A DNA stretch of 37,499 bases from FCB group bacterium (GCA_024231695.1 JAAEQF010000408.1:1-37499), one strand, 5' to 3'; numbered from the stretch's first letter, positions 7,624 to 15,680 are shown. A program made the numbers and translations. The notes: generated by a model from the sequence alone, not told the origin.

Positions 7624-8156
7624 TTATCAGATTTGCCGGTTTCGGCGGGCAGGGGATCGTCCTCTCCAGTTATATCCTGGGGCAATCGGCGGTGTTTGAC
7701 GGCAAAAAGGCGATCCAGAACCAATCGTACGGCAGTGAATCGCGCGGCGGCGAATGCCGGGGCGATGTGATCATCTCCGACGATGATATTTATGAACTGG
7801 AACCATCCGATAACGACGTTTTGGTGGCGATGACACAACCGGCCTATGATAAGTTCATCCCGATGCTCAAACCGGGTGGGACTTTGATACTGGATCAGGA
7901 TCTGGTGGTTACCGACTCCAAACTCGACCCCAAGGGCATAACCAAACATGGCATCAGCGCCACCGATATCGCTTTCAAGAAATTCGGGCGAAAAATTATC
8001 GCCAACATGTTGATCCTCGGGTTCATGAACACCCTGCTGGGTTTGGTGGGAGCCGAGATGCTTGAAAAAGCCATCATCCAAAACGTTCCCAAGGGCACGG
8101 AAAAACTCAATCTCGACGCCATGCGCGAAGGTATTAAACTGGCCGGGCAGAAGTAA
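7620..8156 (+). CDS. korC: 2-oxoacid:ferredoxin oxidoreductase subunit gamma, copy 1
   Basis: A 178-aa gamma subunit (pyruvate/ketoisovalerate oxidoreductase catalytic domain). It begins with the typical FAGFGGQGIVLSSYILGQ block and has YGSESRGGECRGDVIIS, the conserved loop near the CoA site. No ATG lies at the correct place. The start is TTG at 7620-7622, overlapping the TGA of the beta gene as TTGA, with a purine-rich GAAGAAAGAAG just upstream. Gamma binds CoA and completes the alpha-beta-gamma enzyme. The next gene is a paralogous gamma subunit rather than a new alpha, which makes the operon centre mirror-like. Confidence 0.93.
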   Translation: MIIRFAGFGGQGIVLSSYILGQSAVFDGKKAIQNQSYGSESRGGECRGDVIISDDDIYELEPSDNDVLVAMTQPAYDKFIPMLKPGGTLILDQDLVVTDSKLDPKGITKHGISATDIAFKKFGRKIIANMLILGFMNTLLGLVGAEMLEKAIIQNVPKGTEKLNLDAMREGIKLAGQK

Positions 8157-8174
8157 AGGACGGGCAAAGACGCG

Positions 8175-8735
8175 ATGAGAACTGAAATAAGGTTAGCCGC
8201 TCTCGGCGGGCAGGGAATGATTCTGGCCGGAGTAATATTGGGCAAGGCCGCTATCGCCGACGGCAAGAACGCCGTCCAGAGCCAGTCGTACGGCCCGGAG
8301 TCGCGTGGCGGAGCAGCCCGGTCAGAAGTAATAATTGCCGACGAGGAGATTGATTATCCAATGGTGATCAAAGCCGATGTCTTAGTCGCCCTTTCGCAAC
8401 CGGGATACGACAAGTACATAACGGAGATCAAACCGGCGGGTACGGTGATTATCGACAAAGATCTGGTTGAGGTTGATAATCCACCGGAGTCCGAAGCTTA
8501 TTACAAATTACCTCTGGTTCACACAGCCGATCGACTCGGCAATCGCATCGTGGCCAACATCATTACCCTGGGCAGTTTGTGTGCCATTACCGGAGTCGTC
8601 AGCAAGGATAGTCTGACCAAAGCAGTCCAGTCAAGCTTCCCGGAAAAAATACTCGATCTCAATCTCGAAGCTTTCGCCGCAGGTTATGACCTTGGCCGGC
8701 AAGCCCTTGAAAACAAGGATAAGGGTGAAAAATGA
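8175..8735 (+). CDS. korC: 2-oxoacid:ferredoxin oxidoreductase subunit gamma, copy 2
   Basis: A 186-aa gamma subunit paralogous to the preceding gene. It has ALGGQGMILAGVILGKAA at the N-terminus and SYGPESRGGAARSEVIIAD at the conserved loop; AAR replaces the ECR of copy 1. It starts at ATG 8175, 18 nt after the copy-1 stop, and its own stop overlaps the next alpha gene as ATGA. The two gamma chains are clearly divergent rather than a recent duplication. Different CoA/2-oxoacid specificities of the two enzymes are a reasonable inference; the actual substrates cannot be read by eye. Confidence 0.93.
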   Translation: MRTEIRLAALGGQGMILAGVILGKAAIADGKNAVQSQSYGPESRGGAARSEVIIADEEIDYPMVIKADVLVALSQPGYDKYITEIKPAGTVIIDKDLVEVDNPPESEAYYKLPLVHTADRLGNRIVANIITLGSLCAITGVVSKDSLTKAVQSSFPEKILDLNLEAFAAGYDLGRQALENKDKGEK

Positions 8736-9973
8736 GTCCGCAAAAGCAAAGTCTTGAAATAAAACCAGAGTATCTCCCCAACCGTCCTTTCACCGAGGAA
8801 GATTATAATCGGGTCAGGCGAGTTCTGGAAGAAAACGTCCTTTTTGTGCAGGGTGATGTGGCTATCAGCTATGGCGCGCTTCTGGCCGGCTGCCGTTTCT
8901 TCGCCGGGTATCCGATTACACCGGCAACGGAAGTCGCCGAGATCATGTCGCTACTTCTGCCCAAGATCGGCGGCGTCTGTATTCAGATGGAGGATGAAAT
9001 TGCCTCAATGGGCGCCATCATCGGCGCTTCGCGTAGCGGCGCCAAATCAATGACGGCCACCAGCGGACCGGGGTTTTCCTTGATGCAGGAAAATATCGGC
9101 TATGCGGCCATGACCGAAACGCCTTGCGTAATCATTAATGTTCAGCGCTCGGGACCCTCCACCGGCCAGCCGACTGAGGGAGCGCAGGGGGATGTCATGC
9201 AGGCCAAATGGGGCAGCCATGGCGACTACGAAATTATAGCCCTCTCCCCCAGCACCGTGCAGGAATGTCTGGATTTTACCATCGAGGCTTTCAACCTTTC
9301 GGAAATGTACAGCGTGCCAGTGATCCTTTTGACCGATGGCCTGATCGGACATATACGCGAAAAAGTTATAATTCCCGAGTTTAAAGATATTGGATTAACC
9401 TGGCGCAAAGAACCGACCAAGCCGCCCAAAGAATTCAAACCGTATGAGACCGATGAAACCAAAATCCCGGAAATCGCCCGTTTTGGCACCGGCTATCATA
9501 CCTATATAACCGGCCTGACCCATGCCGAAAGCGGTTACCCCCGCACCGACAGCCAGGTCGATCATGATAAACTGATCCGAAGGTTATGCGACAAAATCAG
9601 GGACAACCGGCAAAAAATTATCCGAGTCGAAAGGGATTACGAAAAACAGCCGGACGGCAAAACGGTGGGGATCATCAGTTTTGGGGTCAGTTCCCGCCCG
9701 GTCAACAACGCCGTAAAAAACCTGCGCCAAAGCGGAGCCCGGATCGATCATCTGCGCCTGATTACCAACTGGCCTTTTCCCGAAGAGGAAGTCCTCAGGC
9801 TAGCCGAACGCGCCGATCGGATTGTTGTCCCGGAAATGAACCTCGGGCAGGTCTATCATCTGGTGCGCGAAGTTGTCGGTGGCCAATGCCGGATTGTGCC
9901 CCTCTGGAAAACGGGCGGAAAAATCTTTACACCGGATGAAATTATCGAGACTGTAAACGGGAATGAGGGCTGA
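8732..9973 (+). CDS. korA: 2-oxoacid:ferredoxin oxidoreductase subunit alpha, copy 2
   Basis: A 413-aa KorA-type subunit. It has an extra N-terminal stretch of about 25 residues (PEYLPNRPFTEEDYNRVRR) before the common core. Core blocks are FFAGYPITPATEVAE, QMEDEIASMGAIIGASRSGA, MTATSGPGFSLMQENIGY and NVQRSGPSTGQPTEGAQGD, nearly collinear with copy 1. The central insert (RKEPTKPPKEFKPYETDE) and the C-terminal part differ. It overlaps the preceding gamma gene by 4 nt (ATGA) and the following beta gene by 1 nt (TGATG). It should pair with the copy-2 beta and gamma chains to form a second 2-oxoacid oxidoreductase. Confidence 0.93.
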   Translation: MSPQKQSLEIKPEYLPNRPFTEEDYNRVRRVLEENVLFVQGDVAISYGALLAGCRFFAGYPITPATEVAEIMSLLLPKIGGVCIQMEDEIASMGAIIGASRSGAKSMTATSGPGFSLMQENIGYAAMTETPCVIINVQRSGPSTGQPTEGAQGDVMQAKWGSHGDYEIIALSPSTVQECLDFTIEAFNLSEMYSVPVILLTDGLIGHIREKVIIPEFKDIGLTWRKEPTKPPKEFKPYETDETKIPEIARFGTGYHTYITGLTHAESGYPRTDSQVDHDKLIRRLCDKIRDNRQKIIRVERDYEKQPDGKTVGIISFGVSSRPVNNAVKNLRQSGARIDHLRLITNWPFPEEEVLRLAERADRIVVPEMNLGQVYHLVREVVGGQCRIVPLWKTGGKIFTPDEIIETVNGNEG

Positions 9974-10806
9974 TGTTCAGGAAAGCCAAACATATTCGGA
10001 CGAAGTATCTGGAGCAAAATATGTGGCCGTCGATTTTCTGTCAGGCCTGCGGCATCGGTACCGTTCTCAATTGTTCATTAAGGGCTATCGACAAAGTTGG
10101 TATGGATATCGACCGAACGGTTTTTGTATCGGGCATCGGCTGTTCGTCGCGTCTTCCCGGTTATATCGACGCCGACGGCCTGCATACTACCCACGGCCGG
10201 GCGCTCAGTTTCGCAACCGGCGTAAAACTGGCCAATCCCGAACTTGATGTTGTCGTTTTCACCGGCGACGGCGATCTGGCCGGTATCGGCGGCAACCATT
10301 TCATCCATGCCGCGCGCAGAAACGTCGATATGACCGTTATCTGCATCAACAACTACAACTATGGCATGACCGGAGCACAGGCCTCCCCGACCACGCCGGT
10401 CAACGGCATCACCATGACTTCGCCCTACGGCAATATCGAAAGCCCGTTCGATCTGTCGGCGCTGGCCATCGGTGCGGGAGCGTCGTATGTAGCCAAATGG
10501 GCCACCGCTTTTCCGCATGAGACGATTATGGCCGTGAAAAAAGGTCTGGAGAAAAAAGGGTTTTCCTTCATCGAAGTTTTGGCTCCCTGCCCCATCGGTT
10601 TTGGCCGGAAGAACCAGTTGAAACAGGGTAAGGATTATCTCTGGTGGTACAAGAAAAACACTCTCGGCAAAACCAAATACGACCGACTCTCCGAAGAAGA
10701 AAAAGCCGCCTGCGACAAAATCATCGTCGGCGAATTGCAGAATATCGAAAAGCCGGAGTTTTGCGCCTCGTGGTTCGACCTGGTCGATAGACAGTACGTG
10801 AAATAG
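9973..10806 (+). CDS. korB: 2-oxoacid:ferredoxin oxidoreductase subunit beta, copy 2
   Basis: A 277-aa TPP-binding beta subunit. GDG is at 98-100 and NN at 126-127, the same positions as in copy 1. The four cluster cysteines are kept: Cys23 and Cys26 (FCQACGIGTV), Cys57 (VSGIGCSSR) and Cys206 (LAPCPIGFG). Blocks HTTHGRALSFATGVK and GIGGNHFIHAARRN match copy 1. It ends the Kor operon; no strong terminator follows. All catalytic residues visible by eye are present in both copies, so neither looks decayed. The second set lacks its own ferredoxin subunit. Confidence 0.94.
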   Translation: MFRKAKHIRTKYLEQNMWPSIFCQACGIGTVLNCSLRAIDKVGMDIDRTVFVSGIGCSSRLPGYIDADGLHTTHGRALSFATGVKLANPELDVVVFTGDGDLAGIGGNHFIHAARRNVDMTVICINNYNYGMTGAQASPTTPVNGITMTSPYGNIESPFDLSALAIGAGASYVAKWATAFPHETIMAVKKGLEKKGFSFIEVLAPCPIGFGRKNQLKQGKDYLWWYKKNTLGKTKYDRLSEEEKAACDKIIVGELQNIEKPEFCASWFDLVDRQYVK

Positions 10807-10819
10807 ACAGGCCTGATGG

Positions 10820-10853
10820 TTGCCGGGCGCGGCATCATCCATTATCTTATAAT
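10820..10853 (+). promoter_or_regulatory. Possible promoter of the DUF364-family gene
   Basis: TTGCCG (10820-10825) is followed after 17 bp by TATCTT (10843-10848), and a perfect TATAAT overlaps at 10848-10853. The site is 28 nt upstream of the ATG at 10881. The two candidate -10 boxes make the exact arrangement uncertain. Confidence 0.35.
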
Positions 10854-10880
10854 CATAGAATTTTTAACGGAAACTTTATT

Positions 10881-11588
10881 ATGCGTTTAATCAATGACCT
10901 GCTGGAAAGTGTGCGCGATTTCGATTGTCCGGTCAAACGGGTTTGTGTCGGTCTGCACTGGACAGTAGTGCAAAGCCGCTTTACCGGCATGGCTCATACG
11001 TATAAATCCGGCGATCATCACGAGCTTGAATCAGCCGGGGATTTTATCGGCGAGAGCGCCTATGAATTGGCGCAGAGATTGGAAAGCACGGATAAGCTTG
11101 AGGCCAGTCTGGGATTGGCGGCATTGAATTCTATGATCAATGCCTCTGGTCGCTCCGGTAACATATTTGAAGATATTTTTAGGATGGTCGAAGGAAAAAA
11201 CATCACCGTTATTGGACGATTTCCTTTGAACGATCAGATTGCAAAGATCGCCGATAAGTCATACTTCCTTGAAATGGAACCTGAGGCGAGTGAACTTCCG
11301 GCTGATGCCTGCGTAGAGGTCATCCCCAAATCGGATATTGTCGTCATCACGGCCACGGCCTTGATCAACAAAACCATGCCACGTTTGCTTGAACTATCCA
11401 CTGCGGCGAAGGCCAAGACATTTGTCCTCGGTCCGAGCACACCGATGAACGAAGTTTTGTTTTCACAAGGCGCGGATTATCTTGGCGGCGTGCGAGTTGT
11501 TGATACAAAAGCTTTAATCAACGGCATCATGCAGGGAATGAAGAAATTCAAAACCCTCCCCGGCATCAAGGCGGTAATGAGACCGTAA
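10881..11588 (+). CDS. DUF4213/DUF364 protein (putative heavy-metal chelation domain)
   Basis: A 235-aa protein matching the two-domain DUF4213-DUF364 family. The N-terminal half contains the helical region ending LGLAALNSMINASG. The C-terminal Rossmann-like half has ITVIGRFPL, then DIVVITATALINKTMPRLLE, FVLGPSTPMNEVLF and YLGGVRVVD. In other bacteria this family is called a putative heavy-metal-chelation protein and often sits near corrinoid, siderophore or molybdenum-type functions; the biochemical role is not established. The ATG has only a weak ribosome site (ACGGAAAC). It lies 74 nt after the Kor operon and may be co-transcribed or use its own promoter. Confidence 0.85.
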   Translation: MRLINDLLESVRDFDCPVKRVCVGLHWTVVQSRFTGMAHTYKSGDHHELESAGDFIGESAYELAQRLESTDKLEASLGLAALNSMINASGRSGNIFEDIFRMVEGKNITVIGRFPLNDQIAKIADKSYFLEMEPEASELPADACVEVIPKSDIVVITATALINKTMPRLLELSTAAKAKTFVLGPSTPMNEVLFSQGADYLGGVRVVDTKALINGIMQGMKKFKTLPGIKAVMRP

Positions 11589-11637
11589 CAGACATCGCCT
11601 GTCTCTGGTTCGGCCTTCGGCCTCACCAAAATAGTAT

Positions 11638-11676
11638 GGTCATCCACGCGACAGCCAAAAGCAGGCTCCACCTGTG
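11638..11676 (+). repeat. REP-like repeat, copy A
   Basis: The unit starts GGTCATCCACGCGACAGCC, continues AAAAGCAGGC and ends in a small palindrome (CAGGCTCCACCTGTG, one imperfect base). A near-identical unit starts at 11724 and a diverged one at 15647. Repeats of this kind are usually non-autonomous, intergenic palindromic elements. Confidence 0.75.
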
Positions 11677-11723
11677 TTTAGGATCGAAGTGAGAAACCCG
11701 ACATTCTCCATACATATAATTCG

Positions 11724-11816
11724 GGTCATCCACGCGACAGCCAAAAGCAGGCCCCGCCTGCAGGCATCGCCTGTTTTTGGCAGGCAGAGCCGGTTTTTAG
11801 CTGTCGCGTGAATGAC
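11724..11816 (+). repeat. REP-like repeat, copy B, with terminal inverted repeat
   Basis: The left part (11724-11761) matches copy A for about 35 nt. The right end, AGCTGTCGCGTGAATGAC (11799-11816), is the inverted complement of the left GTCATCCACGCGACAGC with one mismatch. The 93-nt unit can therefore fold into a long stem enclosing further hairpins CAGGCATCGCCTG and GCAGGCCCCGCCTGC. This looks like a complete element, whereas copies A and C look like half units. Confidence 0.75.
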
Positions 11817-11828
11817 TAATCCCTGTCG

Positions 11829-12140
11829 TTAGGCCGATGGGCGAAGCCCGCCAAAAACTGGCTCCGCCAGTGGGTTCGTTTGAAAAAGCCAAAAAAGCCA
11901 AATCTCTTGTAAGTAATTGCTGTGTAGTGAGTAGGGCTTTGGGTTCGGTTTGGGTTCGCTCACTTTTTTAACCTCCTTTGCCCGTAAGTTGCGTAATGAC
12001 AATGCCCTTTTATGGGCGTTAGAAAATACAAAGCCATAGTTGAGGTCGCCCACAGCTTGCTGTGGGTTGGATTGATCCAACCTGATGAGTGAGTCATACA
12101 CCTGTTTTCCTTTTGAAGTTTTTAAGCCGTTATCGCTCAT
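11829..12140 (-). CDS. Doubtful 103-aa ORF in the repeat region
   Basis: An ATG-initiated frame (MSDNGLKTSKGKQVYDSLIR at the start, a basic and proline-rich middle, hydrophobic Trp-rich end) with no domain I recognise. It reads through two hairpins, its codon choice (TCA, TTA, ACT) is unlike the neighbouring genes, and its 3' end lies in repeat-like DNA. TAGGGT immediately before the ATG is too close for a normal ribosome site. It may be a spurious frame or a decayed gene. Confidence 0.2.
   Translation of the reverse strand: MSDNGLKTSKGKQVYDSLIRLDQSNPQQAVGDLNYGFVFSNAHKRALSLRNLRAKEVKKVSEPKPNPKPYSLHSNYLQEIWLFWLFQTNPLAEPVFGGLRPSA
12049..12066. repeat. Small perfect hairpin
   Basis: CCCACAG and CTGTGGG form a perfect 7-bp stem around CTTG. 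No T-tract follows on either strand, so it is not a clear terminator. It lies within the doubtful 103-aa frame. Confidence 0.6.
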
Positions 12141-12415
12141 ACCCTACTAGGGAATTTGGCTTTGGTTGCTCATTTTTAGGGGACCCACACCAGTGTGTTT
12201 TTCGCTGTCGCGAGTATGAGCAAAATCCAGGTAAACAAAAGGTAGAGTGTGGTTTATGGCGACAATAGATTCTCGCTTATTTTCTCGCCTGCGCATATTT
12301 ATAGCCTCTCGGTCATATTTTTTATAATGGCTGGCAGGGTCGGAATCAAGGGTGATTTTGTGGAAATTTTGATAAAGGCAAGGATTGTCTTATTTCCAGA
12401 GGCTCAATGCTGGAA

Positions 12416-12453
12416 CCCACCCCAGCCCTTCGCTTCGCTAAGCCTGGGGTGGG
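12416..12453. repeat. GC-rich inverted repeat downstream of the dockerin gene
   Basis: CCCACCCCAG (12416-12425) and CTGGGGTGGG (12444-12453) form a perfect 10-bp stem with an 18-nt loop. It starts 14 nt after the stop of the minus-strand dockerin gene. There is no T-tract, so it may act as an mRNA 3'-end stabiliser or be another palindromic repeat rather than a rho-independent terminator. Confidence 0.6.
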
Positions 12454-12466
12454 CCACCTGTCGAAC

Positions 12467-15313
12467 CTATTTCCACATCAGATCGGCGTCATTGGCATGA
12501 CCGCAGACCGGCGCCGAGCCACCCTTAAAGACGTAATTGATCAAGTAAACCGCGTCACCGACATTGAGCGCGCCATCGTTGTTGGCGTCGCCGTGATCGA
12601 GGTTGCCGGGAGCGGCACCGCCTTTAAAGACGTGATTGATCATCCATACCGCGTCCCCGACATTGACCGCATCGTCAAGGTTGGCATCGCCGGGTCGCAC
12701 ACAGTATTCATTAAACTTGGCAAAGGCAAAAGCTGTCTTGACTTGCTCGATAAAGTCGTCGAAGCCTTGATTGGTAGTAATCAGGGCGAAAGAATACGTG
12801 TAAACGCCCGTTGCACCGGAGATGATTGAATCTATCTGGCTAAAGTTGATACCGGTATGCAGATCGATGGCCGAATCGGTGGAGTGCATATCCATCTCTC
12901 CCCGCATCTGCTCATAGAGAAACTGCGGATCAAAACCATGACCCAGGCGATGGGGCGTGGTTTCCTTCGTCCAGGCGATCAGGTCGTCCCGAGTTACGCC
13001 GTCCGGCAGATTAAATACAGCAATGCCGCCATAACGATCGCTCTCGGATATATCGCAGGGAACTGTGCTGTTGTCATCATGATATTCAGCGCCCTGCTGC
13101 CACACGACAAAGACATGGCCCGTGGCCGTTCCCTCGCCCCAGGGAACAGCCGTGAAGGCTGTATCTATGTAGCCGGAGAAGTTGTTCACCGAAGTGTCAG
13201 CCGGAATATCCCAGTCAACGATCATGCCGACGTTGACTCCTTCCATGGTTTCGGTGGCATCCCAGAGCATGAATCGGTTGCGGCCAACCACAAAGTCGTT
13301 AACCCCATCGGTGGGCATGCTCAGGGTCATCTGCACACCGAAGATCGAATCACTGGTCGAAACACGGAAACGGCACTTGGGGACGTCGATAAGTGTGTCG
13401 ATCCATTCCAGGCCGTCGTCCTGTGGGCGGAAAGTGCCATCCTCTGAGAAATACTGATCAAATACCGCCGTATAAGCCATCGTGTCTTCACCGACAAGAC
13501 AAGTAATCAGAGGCGAGGCAGTTTTGAGCCAGATGCTGGTATTGGGAAACATATCCACCGAATCGCATTCATCCGGACCACGGGGAATATCAAGACTAAG
13601 GTAATCATCGCCGCCCAGCTTGCCAGCATTGGTAACCAGCAGTGCCTTGCAATCATTCGGATCAGATCCTGCATCCAAGGAATCTAACTTAAGCATCGAA
13701 AAATCCGAGGCTACCGTCAATTGTATCGGGACCGTGTCCGGCGAAGTTGGCGAATTCGATTCAAATATGACCAATGCTCCCCAACCCGATGGATCATCGG
13801 TCAGCGAATTGTTGTAATTAAGGCTTACGCCAATATCGGCGTAATGAGTATCCGGGGCGGGGCTGATTGTTCCACCGTAGTCACTCAATATCATCCAATC
13901 GTCACCATCTATATAATCAATTGTGGCTGTCCATTCAAGATCGATATTGCCGACATTTACTATTGCCAGAGAGGTATCCAGGGTTACTCCCGGAAATGTA
14001 TGAAGCGGATCGACCAAATTTCTCGGAAGATTCTCCAAATAACTCCCTGGATCGGCTGGAGTAGCCGTAATTCCGCCGCCAATCTGTAATTCGATATCAT
14101 AGAATGGTATATCGGGATCAGGTGATGGATGATGATATTTCCGGTTCGGAACGGGGGCAACTTTTCGGGTTCTAAATTCATCGGCAAACCAGCCATCGAT
14201 GTAATGAGGAAAGGCACTGGGCCCGCTTATAATTACATCCTCTTGAGGTGAATAATCCATCATTGTGTGCTTTTGAGGCAAGACCCATACTCCGACCGCA
14301 GGGTCACAACCAATAAAACGAAGGACTAACGCCGGAGGGACCCTGAATGAAAATTCCCAAATTGTATGAGCTGTGCAGGAATCATTGGGAGATACTGCCC
14401 AGTTGGTTTTTGCAATAAAATCAGCCAAATTGCTGGGCGATATTGAAGCCGAGTCCTGATAGACACGAATCTCATAATTGTAATTGTTAAGGGTAAAGGT
14501 AAAGAGATTGTACTCATCGAGATCCGGACTGGGATTGGCCAATCCTCCGGCGTCACCGCTATCTTCACTATTAACCATCCAGTCATTGATAACATAAAAA
14601 GTACCGCTATCGCTCGGATTTCCGCTGTGTTGGAAGTCGAAATAAATCTTGGAATAAATGCCCTCCGAAGGTGTGGCTTCAGACCATTCAGATGCCGAGA
14701 TATGACAATCCTCAAGCATTAGCCTGGGGCTGTCATCTACGTCAAGAGAGGTTCGCTCGAAAGGAGGAGTGGCGAGCCAATGCACACCGAGAATGCCAAC
14801 CGGGACGGCGGGCGGACCAAGTGCGACAGCAGCGAAATTGGAACTGGCTGCTGCCGCGCCCAATTGTACCGGGGTTATCGGCCAAGCTACGGCTGCCGCC
14901 GCTAACGGTGGCATGGTTGGTAAAGCCGGCAAAGGAGGATTAGTAGTGGAAATCGCCCGGATGCCGAGCCGGATTCCGGCAGCCGAATTTATGGTCATAC
15001 GCGACCTGTTGCCGGGCCCAAACAAAGTCGGTCCGGCATTAACGGCCGGATCAGCCCTGATAGCTGCTAATATCGGCGGGCCCCAAACCGCCGCCGCACC
15101 AGCCGGTACGGCAATATCAAATACTGCAATCACCCCCGGTCCGCCACCCGCCAGTACAGTTGATAATAACTCAATTCTTACTGTCGCCGGCGCCGGAAGA
15201 GTACCAAAACAACTTAGGGTGTAAACCATTGGCGGAGCCGGGTCCAAAATTGCCTGCCCGGATGCAGTCCCGCACAACAGAGCCAAAATTAGAGCTACAA
15301 TAATCCTACGCAT
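12467..15313 (-). CDS. Large secreted protein with C-terminal dockerin-like domain
   Basis: A 948-aa secreted protein. A signal peptide is visible (MRRIIVALILALLCGTASGQ, cleavage near residue 20). Residues 30-180 form an Ala/Pro/Gly-rich region. A Trp/Asp-rich region follows. Around 440-536 lies an Ig-like repeat of the BACON/ASH kind (LAIVNVGNIDLEWTATI to VPIQLTVASDF). The C-terminal ~75 residues contain two dockerin-type Ca-binding loops (GDANLDDAVNVGDAVWMINH and GDANNDGALNVGDAVYLINY), each followed by VFKGG. The ATG at 15313 follows an ideal AAGGAGGTTAAAT site and a good promoter. Dockerins bind cohesin domains; a possible cohesin-like protein is encoded at 34228. In FCB genomes this dockerin form is common at the ends of exported proteins. 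The function of the main body is not recognised. Confidence 0.85.
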   Translation of the reverse strand: MRRIIVALILALLCGTASGQAILDPAPPMVYTLSCFGTLPAPATVRIELLSTVLAGGGPGVIAVFDIAVPAGAAAVWGPPILAAIRADPAVNAGPTLFGPGNRSRMTINSAAGIRLGIRAISTTNPPLPALPTMPPLAAAAVAWPITPVQLGAAAASSNFAAVALGPPAVPVGILGVHWLATPPFERTSLDVDDSPRLMLEDCHISASEWSEATPSEGIYSKIYFDFQHSGNPSDSGTFYVINDWMVNSEDSGDAGGLANPSPDLDEYNLFTFTLNNYNYEIRVYQDSASISPSNLADFIAKTNWAVSPNDSCTAHTIWEFSFRVPPALVLRFIGCDPAVGVWVLPQKHTMMDYSPQEDVIISGPSAFPHYIDGWFADEFRTRKVAPVPNRKYHHPSPDPDIPFYDIELQIGGGITATPADPGSYLENLPRNLVDPLHTFPGVTLDTSLAIVNVGNIDLEWTATIDYIDGDDWMILSDYGGTISPAPDTHYADIGVSLNYNNSLTDDPSGWGALVIFESNSPTSPDTVPIQLTVASDFSMLKLDSLDAGSDPNDCKALLVTNAGKLGGDDYLSLDIPRGPDECDSVDMFPNTSIWLKTASPLITCLVGEDTMAYTAVFDQYFSEDGTFRPQDDGLEWIDTLIDVPKCRFRVSTSDSIFGVQMTLSMPTDGVNDFVVGRNRFMLWDATETMEGVNVGMIVDWDIPADTSVNNFSGYIDTAFTAVPWGEGTATGHVFVVWQQGAEYHDDNSTVPCDISESDRYGGIAVFNLPDGVTRDDLIAWTKETTPHRLGHGFDPQFLYEQMRGEMDMHSTDSAIDLHTGINFSQIDSIISGATGVYTYSFALITTNQGFDDFIEQVKTAFAFAKFNEYCVRPGDANLDDAVNVGDAVWMINHVFKGGAAPGNLDHGDANNDGALNVGDAVYLINYVFKGGSAPVCGHANDADLMWK

Positions 15314-15389
15314 ATTTAACCTCCTTGTCCGTTATTCTCCACGGTGACAATGGCAATTGAAGATTTTTCCAGGAGTTGGGTTTGATGGC

Positions 15390-15418
15390 AATGTAATAGT
15401 TTTTGTTCCATATGTCAA
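15390..15418 (-). promoter_or_regulatory. Sigma70-type promoter of the dockerin gene
   Basis: On the minus strand a perfect TTGACA (complement of 15413-15418) is 17 bp from TACATT (complement of 15390-15395). It lies about 75 nt upstream of the dockerin-gene ATG, leaving a leader that ends in the AAGGAGG ribosome site. Confidence 0.6.
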
Positions 15419-15626
15419 GTTTATTATTATATTTCCTCCGGTACACTTAATTATACTTTTTCTCAATATTATTATTTGCATTGAAGTGAAAGGAGTAGTT
15501 TATCAATCACCGGAGCAGACGACCGGCAGCTCATCCCCAAATTAGTCCGGCGCAGACGGACTTTAGGAGTGGATTTCAGCCAATTGGTTCAGATAATAAA
15601 TGTGATGCAAGCAAAGCTCACCGAAC

Positions 15627-15646
15627 AAAAAACAGGCTCCGCCTGT
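15627..15646 (-). terminator. Short rho-independent-type hairpin formed by the repeat
   Basis: On the minus strand ACAGGC-GGA-GCCTGT is followed by five further T residues. It lies 64 nt after the stop of the HDOD gene. The stem belongs to the same CAGGC-nnn-GCCTG palindrome family as the repeats at 11.6-11.8 kb, so a repeat element may have been adopted as the operon terminator. Confidence 0.45.
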
Positions 15647-15680
15647 GGTCATCCACGCATAAGCCAAAAAGCGGGTCCGC
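15632..15680 (+). repeat. REP-like repeat, copy C (diverged)
   Basis: The palindrome CAGGCTCCGCCTG is followed by GGTCATCCACGCATAAGCC and AAAAAGCGGGTCCGCC. This corresponds to copies A and B with the GACA after CACGC changed and the order of palindrome and unit shifted. It shows that the element is dispersed and not merely a local tandem duplication. Confidence 0.65.

Larger units (their letters stand above)
11589..12466. other. Repeat-rich intergenic region
   Basis: About 880 nt without a confident gene. It holds several small palindromes of the form CAGGC-nnn-GCCTG, two copies of a repeat beginning GGTCATCCACGCGACAGCC, an inverted copy of its end, a hairpin at 12049-12066 and a GC-rich stem at 12416-12453. 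Individual elements are listed separately. Confidence 0.7.

Noticed and set aside
10078-10842. Minus-strand open frame of 254 codons opposite korB copy 2
   Set aside because: The beta subunit is unambiguous; the antisense frame has no recognisable domain.
11638-11816. Possible CRISPR array
   Set aside because: Only two full units with unequal spacing and an inverted end; repeats are palindromic REP-like elements and no cas genes are present.
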